Assembly (NCBI GenBank): GCA_000697335.1
Contig: JNEM01013449.1
Location: forward strand, 1-44,264
Reading direction: 5' to 3'
Origin: Conidiobolus incongruus B7586
Lineage: Eukaryota; Entomophthoromycota; Entomophthoromycetes; Entomophthorales; Conidiobolaceae
DNA: 44,264 nucleotides
Position numbers and translations under genes: made by a program. Shown in pieces: positions 1-10,308 of the stretch (positions within the stretch are counted from its first letter, which is position 1; each line of letters opens with the position of its first letter). The notes beneath the pieces are model-generated. The model was given only the letters and a program-made list of their open reading frames with translations, did no database searches and was not told the origin of the DNA.

Positions 1-1051
1 TTTTATTATATAATTATATAAATATAAATAACCCAAACAAATTTAAGATACAAAGGAGGACATATATCTAAACTTATTTTACTTAATTTAACTTTAATAA
101 GCCTTGTCCCAAGAAATAATAATATGATAATCAGAATATTAATTTTAAATTAATAATTTATTATTATAAATAATATATTAAAATTATTTCCAATTTTAGA
201 TTTTACAAATCCATAATTATTTAATTAAAAAACTTTATTATTAATAATTGATATAATAAAGTTTTTATTTTTTTTGAGTATTCATAATTTTAAAATAAAA
301 ATTATTATTAAAGTTTTAATAATATATATATATTTCACTTTTAAAATCTTTAAAAAAATGAATCAAAACCTTGAATCTAAATATTTTAGGATATTATCTA
401 TATTAAAATCGCTAGATTTTGAAGGAATTATAATAGGCACTTTACTTTATATTTTAACTATTCATAAACATCTGATTTTAATATTATGTCATTTTTGTTA
501 ATATATTAAGTATCAATTATTGGCAATTTTATAAATTAATTAATGCTTATTGAAATCAACTATATACAAAATTAATAATTTTAAAATTTTCTAAATATAT
601 ATTATTATGAATATTGCTTCATTCTTTGAAGTATTGTCGTTGAAATTGACCTGTTTTTTTTCATTGAATATATTACAAAGTATTTAAAACTGACAAATAT
701 ATATAGTAATATTGTTTAAAATTAGAAATTTTTGATATTTTGGATTATAACAACTTGATAATTTGGTCAATTATTTTCAACCTTAATACTTATTACTAAA
801 ATAAAATTAAGTCATTAAATAGGCAAAAATTGAAATCTTTGAATTAATATATATGTATAATCTACATTATTTATATAAAGCTCAAGTCAAAATATTATTA
901 TTAATAAATAATGAATTGATAAATATTAAAGTATTTTATATAACATTATTATTAAATGTTTTATTTTACAAATTATTACAATGAAAGAGTTTTGAATTAG
1001 TATTGGCGATTGTCATTGACATCAGCACCAAAGTGGAATAATTCCAACAAA
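1..1051. other. AT-rich intergenic DNA, no gene seen
   Basis: No convincing gene: the only open frame of any length (274-501) is low-complexity I/F/K/L-rich translation of AT-rich DNA. The right end is the 3' flank of the Pro-rich gene. An AAAGGAGGA block at 52-60 resembles the promoter blocks of the secreted-protein genes further right and could belong to a minus-strand gene outside the window. Confidence 0.5.
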
Positions 1052-2827
1052 TCAGTATCCGAAGTTAAAGTTTAATAAATCGGACCAACGGGTAGGGTAG
1101 CCGCCATTGTTACCTCCAGGATAGCTGGGACGCTCAGGATAATTAGGGTAAGAAGGCTTTTCGGGGTATTCTGGCTTATTGGGACGAGTGGGATAACCGG
1201 GGTTTGAAGGCTTCTGAGGATATCCTGGGCGGTTGGGGCGAGTAGGATAGCTAGGGTAAGAAGGTCTTTGAGGGTAGGAAGGATAGCCAGGATAAGAGGG
1301 GCGGTGAGGATAGGAAGGGTAACCAGGGCGAGAGGGGTAACCAGGTCTTGAAGGATATCCTGGACGAGAAGGATATCCGGGCCTTGAAGGGCGATTGGGG
1401 TATGAAGGATATCCAGGATGCTCAGGCTTGCCAGGATAAGTAGGCTTTTCAGGCTTTCCAGGTTGATCAGGCTTACCAGGATTAGTGGGCTTTTCAGGTT
1501 GATCAGGCTTTCCAGGATTAGTGGGTTTTTCAGGTTGATCAGGATTGCCAGGGTAGGTAGGCTTTTCAGGTTGATCAGGATTGCCAGGATTAGTAGGTTT
1601 TTCAGGTTGACCAGGGTAAGTAGGCTTTTCAGGTTGATCAGGATTGCCAGGATTAGTAGGTTTTTCAGGCTGACCAGGCTGGCCAGGGTAAGTAGGCTTT
1701 TCAGGTTGATCAGGCTTTCCAGGATTAGTGGGTTTTTCAGGTTGATCAGGATTGCCAGGATTAGTAGGTTTTTCAGGTTGATCAGGCTTGCTAGGGTAAG
1801 TAGGCTTTTCAGGTTGATCAGGATTGCCAGGATTAGTAGGTTTTTCAGGTTGATCAGGCTTACCAGGATTAGTAGGTTTTTCAGGTTGACCAGGGTAAGT
1901 AGGCTTTTCAGGTTGATCAGGCTTACCAGGATTAGTAGGTTTTTCAGGTTGATCAGGCTTACCAGGATTAGTAGGTTTTTCAGGTTGACCAGGATTAGTA
2001 GGTTTTTCAGGTTGACCAGGGTAAGTAGGCTTTTCAGGTTGATCAGGCTTACCAGGATTAGTAGGTTTTTCAGGTTGACCAGGGTAAGTAGGCTTTTCAG
2101 GTTGATCAGGCTTACCAGGATTAGTAGGTTTTTCAGGTTGATCAGGCTTACCAGGATTAGTAGGTTTTTCAGGTTGACCAGGGTAAGTAGGTTTTTCAGG
2201 TTGATCAGGATTGCCAGGATTAGTAGGTTTTTCAGGTTGATCAGGCTTACCAGGATTAGTAGGTTTTTCAGGTTGACCAGGGTAAGTAGGCTTTTCAGGT
2301 TGATCAGGATTACCAGGATTAGTAGGTTTTTCAGGTTGATCGGGCTTACCAGGATTAGTAGGTTTTTCAGGCTGACCAGGCTGGCCAGGGTAAGTAGGCT
2401 TTTCAGGTTGATCAGGATTGCCAGGGTAAGTAGGCTTTTCAGGTTGATTAGGATTGCCAGGGTTAGAGGGCTTTTCAGGTTGATCAGGAATAGTAGGTTT
2501 CTCAGGTTGGCCAGGCTGACCAGGGTAAGTAGGCTTCTCGGGTTGACCAGGAGTAGGTGGTTTTTCGGGATTACTGGGATATGAAGGAGTGGTAGTAGGT
2601 TGGTTAGGATAGGTGTTGGTACTGGTTGTGGACGGATAAGATGTAGAAGAAGTGGTAGATGGCTTGGGAATTTCAGGTATAGGATATACGGGATATTGAG
2701 AATAACCTGGATATTTAGGATAGTAAGGATATTGAGGATAGCCAGACTCATAATCAAAGTCATAGCCATTTGGAAGAGCATTGGTAATGGCCAAGATAGC
2801 GATGTATGAAGCTATTTTAGTATACAT
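1052..2827 (-). CDS. Secreted Pro-rich tandem-repeat (extensin-like) protein, 591 aa
   Basis: I place the start at 2827 because the Met there opens a typical signal peptide (MYTKIASYIAILAITNA), whereas the longer open frame to 3001 adds 58 residues of poor sequence and would swallow the TATA box at 2887-2896 (60-70 bp upstream of this ATG). After the signal peptide come a Tyr/Pro stretch (YPQYPYYPKYPGYSQYPVYP), a Ser/Thr-rich linker likely to be O-glycosylated, then a long array of 9- and 12-residue units PEKPTYPGQ and PEKPTNPGKPDQ, and finally an Arg-Pro-Gly-Tyr region (RPGYPS repeats) ending WSDLLNFNFGY. No catalytic domain is visible. By composition it resembles extensin-like or adhesive cell-wall proteins; that role is inference. 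Array length is likely to vary between strains. It lacks the promoter module shared by its smaller neighbours. Confidence 0.85.
   Translation of the reverse strand: MYTKIASYIAILAITNALPNGYDFDYESGYPQYPYYPKYPGYSQYPVYPIPEIPKPSTTSSTSYPSTTSTNTYPNQPTTTPSYPSNPEKPPTPGQPEKPTYPGQPGQPEKPTIPDQPEKPSNPGNPNQPEKPTYPGNPDQPEKPTYPGQPGQPEKPTNPGKPDQPEKPTNPGNPDQPEKPTYPGQPEKPTNPGKPDQPEKPTNPGNPDQPEKPTYPGQPEKPTNPGKPDQPEKPTNPGKPDQPEKPTYPGQPEKPTNPGKPDQPEKPTYPGQPEKPTNPGQPEKPTNPGKPDQPEKPTNPGKPDQPEKPTYPGQPEKPTNPGKPDQPEKPTNPGNPDQPEKPTYPSKPDQPEKPTNPGNPDQPEKPTNPGKPDQPEKPTYPGQPGQPEKPTNPGNPDQPEKPTYPGQPEKPTNPGNPDQPEKPTYPGNPDQPEKPTNPGKPDQPEKPTNPGKPDQPGKPEKPTYPGKPEHPGYPSYPNRPSRPGYPSRPGYPSRPGYPSRPGYPSYPHRPSYPGYPSYPQRPSYPSYPTRPNRPGYPQKPSNPGYPTRPNKPEYPEKPSYPNYPERPSYPGGNNGGYPTRWSDLLNFNFGY
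1418..2584. repeat. In-frame minisatellite encoding PEKPT-type units
   Basis: Near-identical 27- and 36-bp units, read on the minus strand as PEKPTYPGQ and PEKPTNPGKPDQ, fill this stretch. Because every unit length is a multiple of three and lacks stop codons in several frames, a second minus frame and one plus-strand frame stay open across the array. Those open frames are by-products, not genes. Confidence 0.9.
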
Positions 2828-5530
2828 TTTAATTGAATAAATAAATTGTAATAGTTTAATGATAATCATAGTTAAAATTCGTAAAGTATATATATACAAT
2901 ATTTCATGGATCAGTTTGATCAATGCTGTGTTATGACTATGTAAAGATTCAATAGTCAACGAAAAGTGCCAATCAAGTTTTTGACAGCAGTGATAATCCA
3001 CATGTAATCATCATTTAACACCGGATACAATATTGTATCAGATACTGGTAGTATTGACAACTTTGCTATATTGAAATCATATTTGGTCTATATAATTATT
3101 GTACATGGATCATGAATCTATTTTTAATTAATAATTCTCATTTAATAATTACGAGTCATTAAAATCAGGTATTTAATTCGATTGCAATCAACTGGAAATA
3201 TTATGATGATGATAATGTTGTATATAGATTGATAATTTAGTATCTAACGGATAAATATGTTATAAACTGCAAGCTTGCAAGATAAAATTATCATTGTGAA
3301 ATGTTAAATAGGCTTAAGATTGTTATATTAAACAAGAAATTGTATCTTTTCAAGTCAGTTAATTATAATTTTTTTGTTAATAATTAAAGCAAATATTTTT
3401 AAGAATATTTGATGTTAAAAATTTTCATATATTATTGCAATAAAGCGATTGCAAATAATTGATTTTATCTAATAAATGAGTCATACTAGCATTTCTAAAT
3501 TTCTTTATAAAAATACCAATTAAATATAAACTGACATCTGAATCAATATTGTAATAGTATAGAAAATGAAAAATAAGAGCTAACATAAGGCGTAAATATG
3601 TATTAAAATTTAATTATCCTGAACGGTTTTGTGTACAGTTAAACATTTGATAACTCATTGTGGATTATTTTTTACAAAATATTCAATATTTTTTGATAAA
3701 CTCAGTTATTTTCCCATAATCATATTAAATTGGCGATTTTCAAAATATTTTACAAGTAAAAATAATATGAATATTATATAGTATTAACATTGAATTATAA
3801 ATATTATTCTCATATATGTATGTGATTTTTTAATAAAAATTCGCACATTCTCATATACATATGGCTTAAGATATTAGAAAATTATATATATTATAAAAGT
3901 TATTTAATGATACATTTTATCAAATAATATAATATAATAAAATTCTAGAATATAAGCATAATTCTTAGATTACAAATTTTACTACATATTAATTAATTCA
4001 GTCTATTTAAACTATTTAACATAAAATTCAATCCATGGATATCTATACCAAACTATTAAGATATGGATTTTAATGTTCTAACTTTTCAATATAATTAAAT
4101 ATTAATTATTTGGATATATTATTTTAATAATGACAGTATAATCTTGATTAATCATTTCGTAAGTGGTAAATTTTGACTTGGAAATAAACTTTAATAATAT
4201 AATTATTATATTTGTATGAATTCTATATGCAGAATGGATCATTTTTATTGATAGACTTATAAATAAAAATTAATTAAATGGTTACAATATTTGATGTAGA
4301 ACTATCAGTACCTAATAATGCTTTATTAGTTAATAAAATATAATTATTTATTAAAATATTAAAAATCGTATTAATATGCCCCTTTCTATAGTATTCATAA
4401 TATGTATACAATTTTGAAATTTGGAATTTTTTCAAAATTTCATCCGTTTCATTTAGATATGTTGAATTCCTTACTAACCACTTTGATGTATAAATAGCAG
4501 TATTAATTTAGATTTACTAATTATATATTTATTTCAATAATAACCAATATTCCTTTATAACATTAGGAATTATTAAAAGTATAGATTTGATTAGAAAAAT
4601 ATGGAAAACATATAAATTATTTGGATATATTTACTCTATAATAAATTTATAGTTGCTAAGTTTAACAATAATTTCGGATTATTGATGGGGTTGAGAATAT
4701 TTTTAGAAATTAAGATCTTGTTTTTGAACTCTATTTCAGTTAATAAAACTTTTTAATAATGCTCAATTTAAGATCAATATCCATTATAATATTGAAATAA
4801 TATATCGAATGATTTGTAATTTATTTTCTATTTATATATCTAAAAATAAGAATATTTAATTAAAAACTGAATTAATCTAGTTAATACCTTCGCCTTATGC
4901 AAATCAGTTATTCAATAAACAAAGATTTATAATCAGAATTTTGGTTAACAATTATCCATATATCTCCAATTATGATATAATACCATCCTCTAAAATGGAT
5001 TTGGTTTAAATCTAATATTATATTATATGATTAGTGAAGTTTCGTATAACTACAAAAAGTTTATATTACATTTTATAATTATTCTATAATGAATTCAATT
5101 TTATGATGCTCTATAAAGTAATTACGAGTATTTGTCAATTATTGGTTGAGAGTTATTTATTGGGATGTCAGTTATTTTCCTTAAGTATGTGTTTTAAAAG
5201 TAGACTATATAATATAATCATCATATAAAAATAAGGATTGATTTGATTAAAACATATTCTATATTTAGCACTAATTTTAATAAGTTGATTCCGAAAAATA
5301 GATGCTCTTCATAACTTAAACAAATTTAATTTTAGATTTAGTAATATTATAGAACTACATATTTTAATATTATTGCCAAAGCTTAACAAATTTTTGAAGT
5401 ATGATTCTAAATTAACAACAAGAATTTAACAATGGATGAGTAATAGGGGAATATACCTTTAAATTAATTATAATAATTTATTATTAACACAGTAATGAAT
5501 ATTCAATATCAAACAAAATTTTAAATATGA
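2828..5530. other. Long AT-rich intergenic region
   Basis: Holds the TATA box of the Pro-rich gene (minus-strand TATATATATAC, 2887-2896) and, at its right end, the short 3' flank of the next gene. The remaining roughly 2.5 kb shows no open frame, RNA gene or repeat that I can support. Confidence 0.5.
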
Positions 5531-6469
5531 TTAATAATAGCTAGGTTGAAGGATATTGAGGAGATTGGTTACGGTTTCAGTATCAATTGAATTTCCACCA
5601 TTGTAGTAGGACTTGACTGAATCTAAATCGAGAGGAACATTGGAAAATTGAGCAGCGATAGCATCAACATAGTTATTAACTAAGTCACGACGTTGGTATT
5701 GGTCTTGGTATTGATCTTGATCCTGGTATTGATCTTGATCTTGGTTTAAAACGTTGACATCAGCATTAACATTAGCTAATTGATCGTGACCCAAAACTTC
5801 AGCATTGACTTGAGCATCAGCAACACCAGCAACATTGGCATTGGCATCGACACCGGCAACGCGGCCATTAGCCAATACATCGGCATCCACATGAGCGTCG
5901 GCAACGTTGGCAACATTAGCGTCAGCATTAGCACTGGCTACACCATTTTTGCCCAATACTTCAGCATTGACTTGAGCATCAGCAACACCAGCGACATTAG
6001 CATTGGCATCGACACCAGCGACGCGACCATTAGCCAATACATCAGCATTTACTTGGGCATTAGCAAGGCCAGCAACATTAGCATCAGCATTCACATTGGC
6101 TAAACCTTGCTTACCCAAAACTTCACCATTAACTTTAGCATCAGCAAGACCAGCAACATTGGCATCGGCATCAACCTTGGCTAAACCATCTTTACCCAAT
6201 AAACCAGCATTAGCTTTAGTCTTAATGAGGTTAAGAATGTTAGCGTCGAGGTTAGCATCGAATAAGTTTCCTCCATAATAGCCACTTTTACCCAAAGCTC
6301 CGGCATCGAAGCGAATATATCCAAGCTTACCGAGGTCAGCATTGATTTTAGCATTGATTAAGTGTTTAGGAAGATAGATAGGAGGTAAGGGATATTTGGA
6401 ATCGTAATCGGCAGTAGGGAGAGCTAAAACGGAAGCGAGTAAAGTAGTCAATTGGATGAAGGAAAGCAT
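5531..6469 (-). CDS. Secreted protein with 27-residue DANANVAG repeats, 312 aa
   Basis: The protein starts with a signal peptide (MLSFIQLTTLLASVLA) followed by a Pro/Tyr-rich stretch. Residues 65-81 (YGGNLFDANLDANILNL) contain the short unit shared with the small secreted proteins of this cluster. Residues 99-233 are five consecutive 27-residue repeats of the type VDANANVAGVADAQVNAEVL plus a seven-residue linker, with a sixth partial copy at 234; the DNA unit is 81 bp. A DQDQYQ low-complexity segment follows, then a unique C-terminal tail. The alternation of small/hydrophobic and Asp/Asn residues, ending each turn near a Gly, suggests stacked beta strands (solenoid or amyloid-like), which is inference. 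There is no Cys and no catalytic motif. Function unknown; a cell-wall or extracellular matrix role is plausible. Confidence 0.88.
   Translation of the reverse strand: MLSFIQLTTLLASVLALPTADYDSKYPLPPIYLPKHLINAKINADLGKLGYIRFDAGALGKSGYYGGNLFDANLDANILNLIKTKANAGLLGKDGLAKVDADANVAGLADAKVNGEVLGKQGLANVNADANVAGLANAQVNADVLANGRVAGVDANANVAGVADAQVNAEVLGKNGVASANADANVANVADAHVDADVLANGRVAGVDANANVAGVADAQVNAEVLGHDQLANVNADVNVLNQDQDQYQDQDQYQDQYQRRDLVNNYVDAIAAQFSNVPLDLDSVKSYYNGGNSIDTETVTNLLNILQPSYY
5765..6178. repeat. 81-bp tandem repeats in the secreted-protein gene
   Basis: Five 81-bp units on the minus strand encode 27 residues each, with a partial sixth. Two alternating subtypes are visible: one ending LGKNG or LGKQG, the other ending LANGR. 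That alternation suggests duplication of a two-unit (162-bp) block. Limits are approximate. Confidence 0.75.
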
Positions 6470-6543
6470 ATTGGAGAATAATTAATTAGATTAAATTAAA
6501 TAACAAAGGATATGATATTGATGCATACAACGACCGTTCAAGT

Positions 6544-6690
6544 ATTTATATATCAAAATCAATATTTATCTCTCAAAAAGGGGATCCTAATGTTCTACAC
6601 AAAAATCTTGAAACCCGAATTTGTGTAATGGTAAAACTGGAAAGTGTCAATTATTCACATACTATAGCGCAATTCCATTAGCTCCTCCTA
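6544..6690 (-). promoter_or_regulatory. Promoter region of the DANANVAG-repeat gene
   Basis: A minus-strand TATA box (GATATATAAATAC, about 6544-6556) lies 75-87 bp upstream of the ATG. Further up are AAAAAGGGGATCC (6575-6587) and GCTCCTCCTA (6681-6690). These resemble, but do not exactly match, the paired CTCC/GGAG module of the neighbouring genes, and they begin closer to the ATG (about 106 bp). Confidence 0.5.
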
Positions 6691-7447
6691 ACCTTGCAGG
6701 GACATGATAAATTTAAATTTGAATTCAAGTACAATTTACTAAGATTAAATTTAATTTAAACGTTTATATTCACTCTAATAAAGTTCAAAGATAGAATAAA
6801 AAAATATAATAACATATATAACAGTACTTTAATAATAGGTTAAAACACGGACATTTAGATGTATATTGTATATTTATCCTATTGACTTTTTTTTAGAAAT
6901 CATAGGTTCTACAAAATCAATGAACCTCCTAAATTAAATTAAATTTTGAAAAGAAATGCAACGCTACCAATTAATTACGAATCCTCTCAAATTTTACCAA
7001 TTTTATCACTATTTTGAATTGATTATTTTATCAATTGATTCCGAAAACTTTCGATTGCTAATAAAATATCATTTTTAATATTATTCTTATCTTGCTTAAA
7101 TGTCAAATATTTATCTTTGATATATAAATATTGATATGAAATACTTTACGCCAAATGGTTCATATTATTAATTTATTTTTTAAACTTCTTTTATTGGATA
7201 ATTTCAATAAAAACATTCAAACCAATACTTTTTTATCCTTGTATTTATTTTTAAAATTACTCAATTACTCTAAATTATTTACCAATATTATCCATTTTAA
7301 AATTCAAGTTTAAAAAAAAATAAAAAATTATAAACAAAAATAATATTTTATTTTAATTAAAAGAAAACTACCTATTAAAATTTTGATATTTATAAAAACA
7401 TATTAAAAAATATCAACTATATAAAAACTTTGATGGATTATTAATTC
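6691..7447. other. AT-rich intergenic DNA
   Basis: No gene, repeat or RNA signal that I can support. The right end is the 3' flank of the 71-aa secreted-protein gene. Confidence 0.5.
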
Positions 7448-7663
7448 CTATAGATTTAAATTTAAATTTATATCATTATAATATGGATAGAAGTATGAGT
7501 TGGGATGATTATAATAATTCGAGGGATTGAAATGATGTAATTCATCAGTTATTGGTTTTTCAACTGTTTCTACAGGTTCTAAATTGTCGATATCATTAAT
7601 TGCATAATAACTTGGGAGTGCTGCAATTCCAAGAGTTAAGAATATAGATGAAAGTAATTTCAT
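7448..7663 (-). CDS. Small secreted protein, 71 aa
   Basis: I start at the internal Met at 7663, because MKLLSSIFLTLGIAALPS is a clear signal peptide while the 25 residues before it (from 7738) are not, and the minus-strand TATA box (TATAAATACC, 7711-7720) would then fall inside the coding region. The mature part is acidic and then Tyr/Asn/Pro-rich, ending YPYYNDINLNLNL. That tail resembles a truncated version of the YGG-LLDLDLD unit of the neighbours. There are no cysteines. The promoter lacks the CTCC/GGAG module, so it may be regulated differently. Function unknown. Confidence 0.65.
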   Translation of the reverse strand: MKLLSSIFLTLGIAALPSYYAINDIDNLEPVETVEKPITDELHHFNPSNYYNHPNSYFYPYYNDINLNLNL

Positions 7664-8243
7664 TTGAATGCTACAACAAGGGTGACAAGTTAGAATTATA
7701 GATTGATCCAGGTATTTATACTTATCATAATTTTTCAAACTGTTAAAAATAGTATCAAAATCGTTATATTTTTTCTTAACTGTAAGCTGATAAATTTCTA
7801 TATTTTGTATTTATTCACATTTTTACATTCTCTCCACATTAATAAATCCTTAAATTGTGATTGGACTGTTTGATTCAATATCAAAATATATAATAATATT
7901 TGATAATAAGAATGATATCAATATAATGTATAGATATTGCTTTGATTATATGTCCAATTTTAGATTATTATAACATTAACAAGATATAATAATACAGAGT
8001 ATAAAATTTTTCAAAAATAACTTTATTTGTCAAATACTGAATATTAATATAATCTCTTGATTAATTTTTAAAACTTGTTTCTTTAATACCTCATTATCAT
8101 TAACTTAATTAGGAAATTAATCATCATAAGTTTTACAATTTAAATATCATCAAAGTAGATATAATATTATAAGAATTATTAATATATAAGTTGAGAAATT
8201 TAATATAATTATAATACAAAATATGTTATTTGATTATGAGATG
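7664..8243. other. AT-rich intergenic DNA
   Basis: Apart from the TATA box near 7711-7720 nothing recognisable is present. Confidence 0.5.
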
Positions 8244-8476
8244 TCATTGTGTATGATACAATCCATTTATAAGATCCAAAATAACATCAACAATATTTAT
8301 ACATAGCCTACTTTGTTTAATCAAGGTGGATGGGTCGTCATCGGAGATCTACAAAGTGCAACGAGCCAGAGAAATTGATATTAGAATGGTTTGAAATATT
8401 CAATATTTACAGCATCTTCATCAAAAGCAGAAAAGACAATATCAATAACACTTAACAAAGTAAAGAAAGAAACCAT
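8244..8476 (-). pseudogene. Diverged or decaying member of the small secreted family
   Basis: An ATG at 8476 opens MVSFFTLLSVIDIVFSAFDE, clearly related to MVSLIALFSVIATVLSVPAG of the gene at 10309-10668. Unspliced it ends after 31 residues (8381). If a 62-nt intron (8349-8410; donor GTAAAT, CTAAT-like branch site, acceptor TTTGTAG) is removed, the frame continues to 8244 and gives 56 residues ending ILDLINGLYHTQ, which faintly recalls the family C-terminus. The family's APAGDA and YGYP segments are missing in both readings. The promoter upstream is intact and among the best matches to the shared module. It could be a real short spliced gene or a relic; I lean towards a relic. Confidence 0.4.
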
Positions 8477-8548
8477 TTAGATATATTTAGATCAACTTTA
8501 AAGTATTAGTTTGACAATTTAAAAAAAGAATACAGGTTATCAGGATCG

Positions 8549-8668
8549 TTTATATAGTTAAATATATAGACTGTAAAATAATAGTGGTTAGTGTGTGAAT
8601 GACTCCTTTTTGAATGCCATATTGAAAGGAGGAGTATGCAAATTTTTTGCATCCAATTTGTCTCCTTG
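8549..8668 (-). promoter_or_regulatory. Shared promoter module (copy at the 8.5-kb gene)
   Basis: Reading away from the ATG at 8476: TATA box (CTATATAAA on the minus strand, 8549-8557), ACTCCTTTTT (8602-8611, starting 126 bp upstream), AAAGGAGGAGTATGCA (8625-8640), TTTTTTGCA (8643-8651) and TCTCCTTG (8661-8668). The same order and spacing occur at the genes starting at 9450, 10668 and 13093, most closely at 10668. Confidence 0.7.
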
Positions 8669-9162
8669 TGATTTGACTTATTGTTTATACACTAAATGAA
8701 TTAATCGATCTTTTTATCTATATCAATTATTAATACTAACTCTAAGAATTCTTATTATTAATTAAAAACGTGTATTATCAATAATCAAAATAAAAAATAA
8801 TAGGTTTTGTTAATTATTATTAATGATATAAATGAATTAATTTAAATAAACACTTATATTAATATATTTTAATCATATAGTAAAAATATGGAAAAAATAT
8901 TCTTTGTAATGTGATATGTATTACTATACAACTTACTTATTTTGATAAAAAGAGAACTTAACTGACATTAATGTATTTTTCAGTATAATTCAAACTATAT
9001 ATAAATATAATTTAAATATTTTCAATTTATTATATATACAATATGTTGTTGACTAATCAATTAGAATTCAGAATTATTTAATAAATATTAATATTAATCA
9101 ATAGGAAATGAATAATAAAAAAAATTAATTTATTAACAATACTTTAAAATATAAAAAGATAT

Positions 9163-9450
9163 TTAAGGGTATCTAGGATATCCGGGCCTGGCATAGTACC
9201 TATTCAAAATATCCAAATCTATATTAGCACCAATTAAATTTTCCCCATAGCGATGAGGGTATTTTGAAGGATATCCATATCTTCCATAATAGTAAGGTAA
9301 TATATTGACATCAGCATCTAAATTCACTGCATTAGCGACATTGGCGCGGACATCGGCATCAATTAAAGAATCAACAGTATTGGTAGCATCTCCAGCGGGA
9401 GCAGCAAAAATAGTAGAAACAGCAAATAAGATAGTCTTGAAAGTTACCAT
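9163..9450 (-). CDS. Small secreted protein, APAGDA/YGG-unit family, 95 aa
   Basis: Signal peptide MVTFKTILFAVSTIFA, then APAGDA, the motif with which all three full-length paralogues begin their mature part. Next come an Asp/Ala/Val/Asn stretch (LIDADVRANVANAVNLDADV), a Tyr-rich YYYGRYGYP segment, and a single C-terminal unit (YGENLIGANIDLDILNRYY). There are no Cys residues and no catalytic motif. It is paralogous to the genes at 10309 and 12737, which carry two C-terminal units each. A structural or surface role is inferred from composition and secretion only. Confidence 0.85.
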   Translation of the reverse strand: MVTFKTILFAVSTIFAAPAGDATNTVDSLIDADVRANVANAVNLDADVNILPYYYGRYGYPSKYPHRYGENLIGANIDLDILNRYYARPGYPRYP

Positions 9451-9518
9451 TTTAATCTAAGATTATTTTTTATGAATCAGTTGAATATTTGATACTTAAA
9501 TATTGGTTCTCTAAATGG

Positions 9519-9642
9519 TTTTTATAGCTAAACTCAGCGATGAAGTAAAATATGAACGGAGTATATAAGCCTCCTTTTTCAACCCATTACTTAAAGGGGG
9601 ATAGTATCTAGTATTTGTAATTTAAATCCACCTCCATTCCCC
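9519..9642 (-). promoter_or_regulatory. Shared promoter module (copy at the 9.4-kb gene)
   Basis: TATA box (CTATAAAAA, 9519-9527), CTCCTTTTT (9571-9579, 121 bp from the ATG at 9450), AAAGGGGGA (9593-9601) and CCTCCATTCCCC (9631-9642). This is the most G/C-rich variant; its AAAGGGG also fits the stress-response type AGGGG core known from yeasts. Confidence 0.7.
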
Positions 9643-10308
9643 ATGCTATATTATCCATTTACTCTACACACTAAATTCAATTGGGTTAAAATCATTAAAT
9701 TTCATTTCGTTCAACCAAGTTATTATAAATATTTAATTTTAAATCCAATATTTATGATCAATCATTTTAGGTTATAGCGAATAAAAATAAATAAAAAACC
9801 ATGTTTTATTTATTGTATATTTCAATTTCATATATCACTTCAACCTAAATATTTGAAATCTTGGTTCACGAGTTCAATTATACACATATATTTTAGTGTT
9901 TTAAAACATCCATAATAAATAAAAATGAATTAAAAAAAATACTATATGGAGAAATCAAGTCTTTATTGATTGTTACAATTTGATATGGTAATTTTTGATA
10001 ATAATTGTAATTGTAACATATAAAATATTTCATTATAAGTTAACAAAAGAATTGGTTTTTTAATAATCAAACCAATATTTTTGCAGTTAATTTTTTATAT
10101 AAAATTTTTGAAACTAAATTCTACACTTATTAATTTTTATATATACTATTTTTAAGCATTACATATATATTATTTTATATAAATAAATTTTAAAATAAAT
10201 TAAGAATATTAAATATATAATTTTAATTATTGAAAAATGAATATTTTTATTTCAAAAATATAAAAATTATAATCTCAAAACTCTGATAATTAATTAATAG
10301 GGAATTCT
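9643..10308. other. AT-rich intergenic DNA
   Basis: 3' flank of the gene starting at 10668 plus featureless AT-rich sequence. Confidence 0.5.

Noticed and set aside
274-501. 75-codon plus frame
   Set aside because: Composition is that of translated AT-rich DNA (I, K, F, L, Y), with no signal, domain or splice context and no ATG at its left end.
1418-2584. 388-codon plus-strand Arg/Phe-rich frame over the Pro-rich repeat
   Set aside because: It exists only because the antisense repeat unit has no stops in that frame; it mirrors the real gene's repeat array.
2828-3001. N-terminal extension of the Pro-rich gene to 3001
   Set aside because: It would place the signal peptide 58 residues inside the protein and the TATA box inside the coding region.
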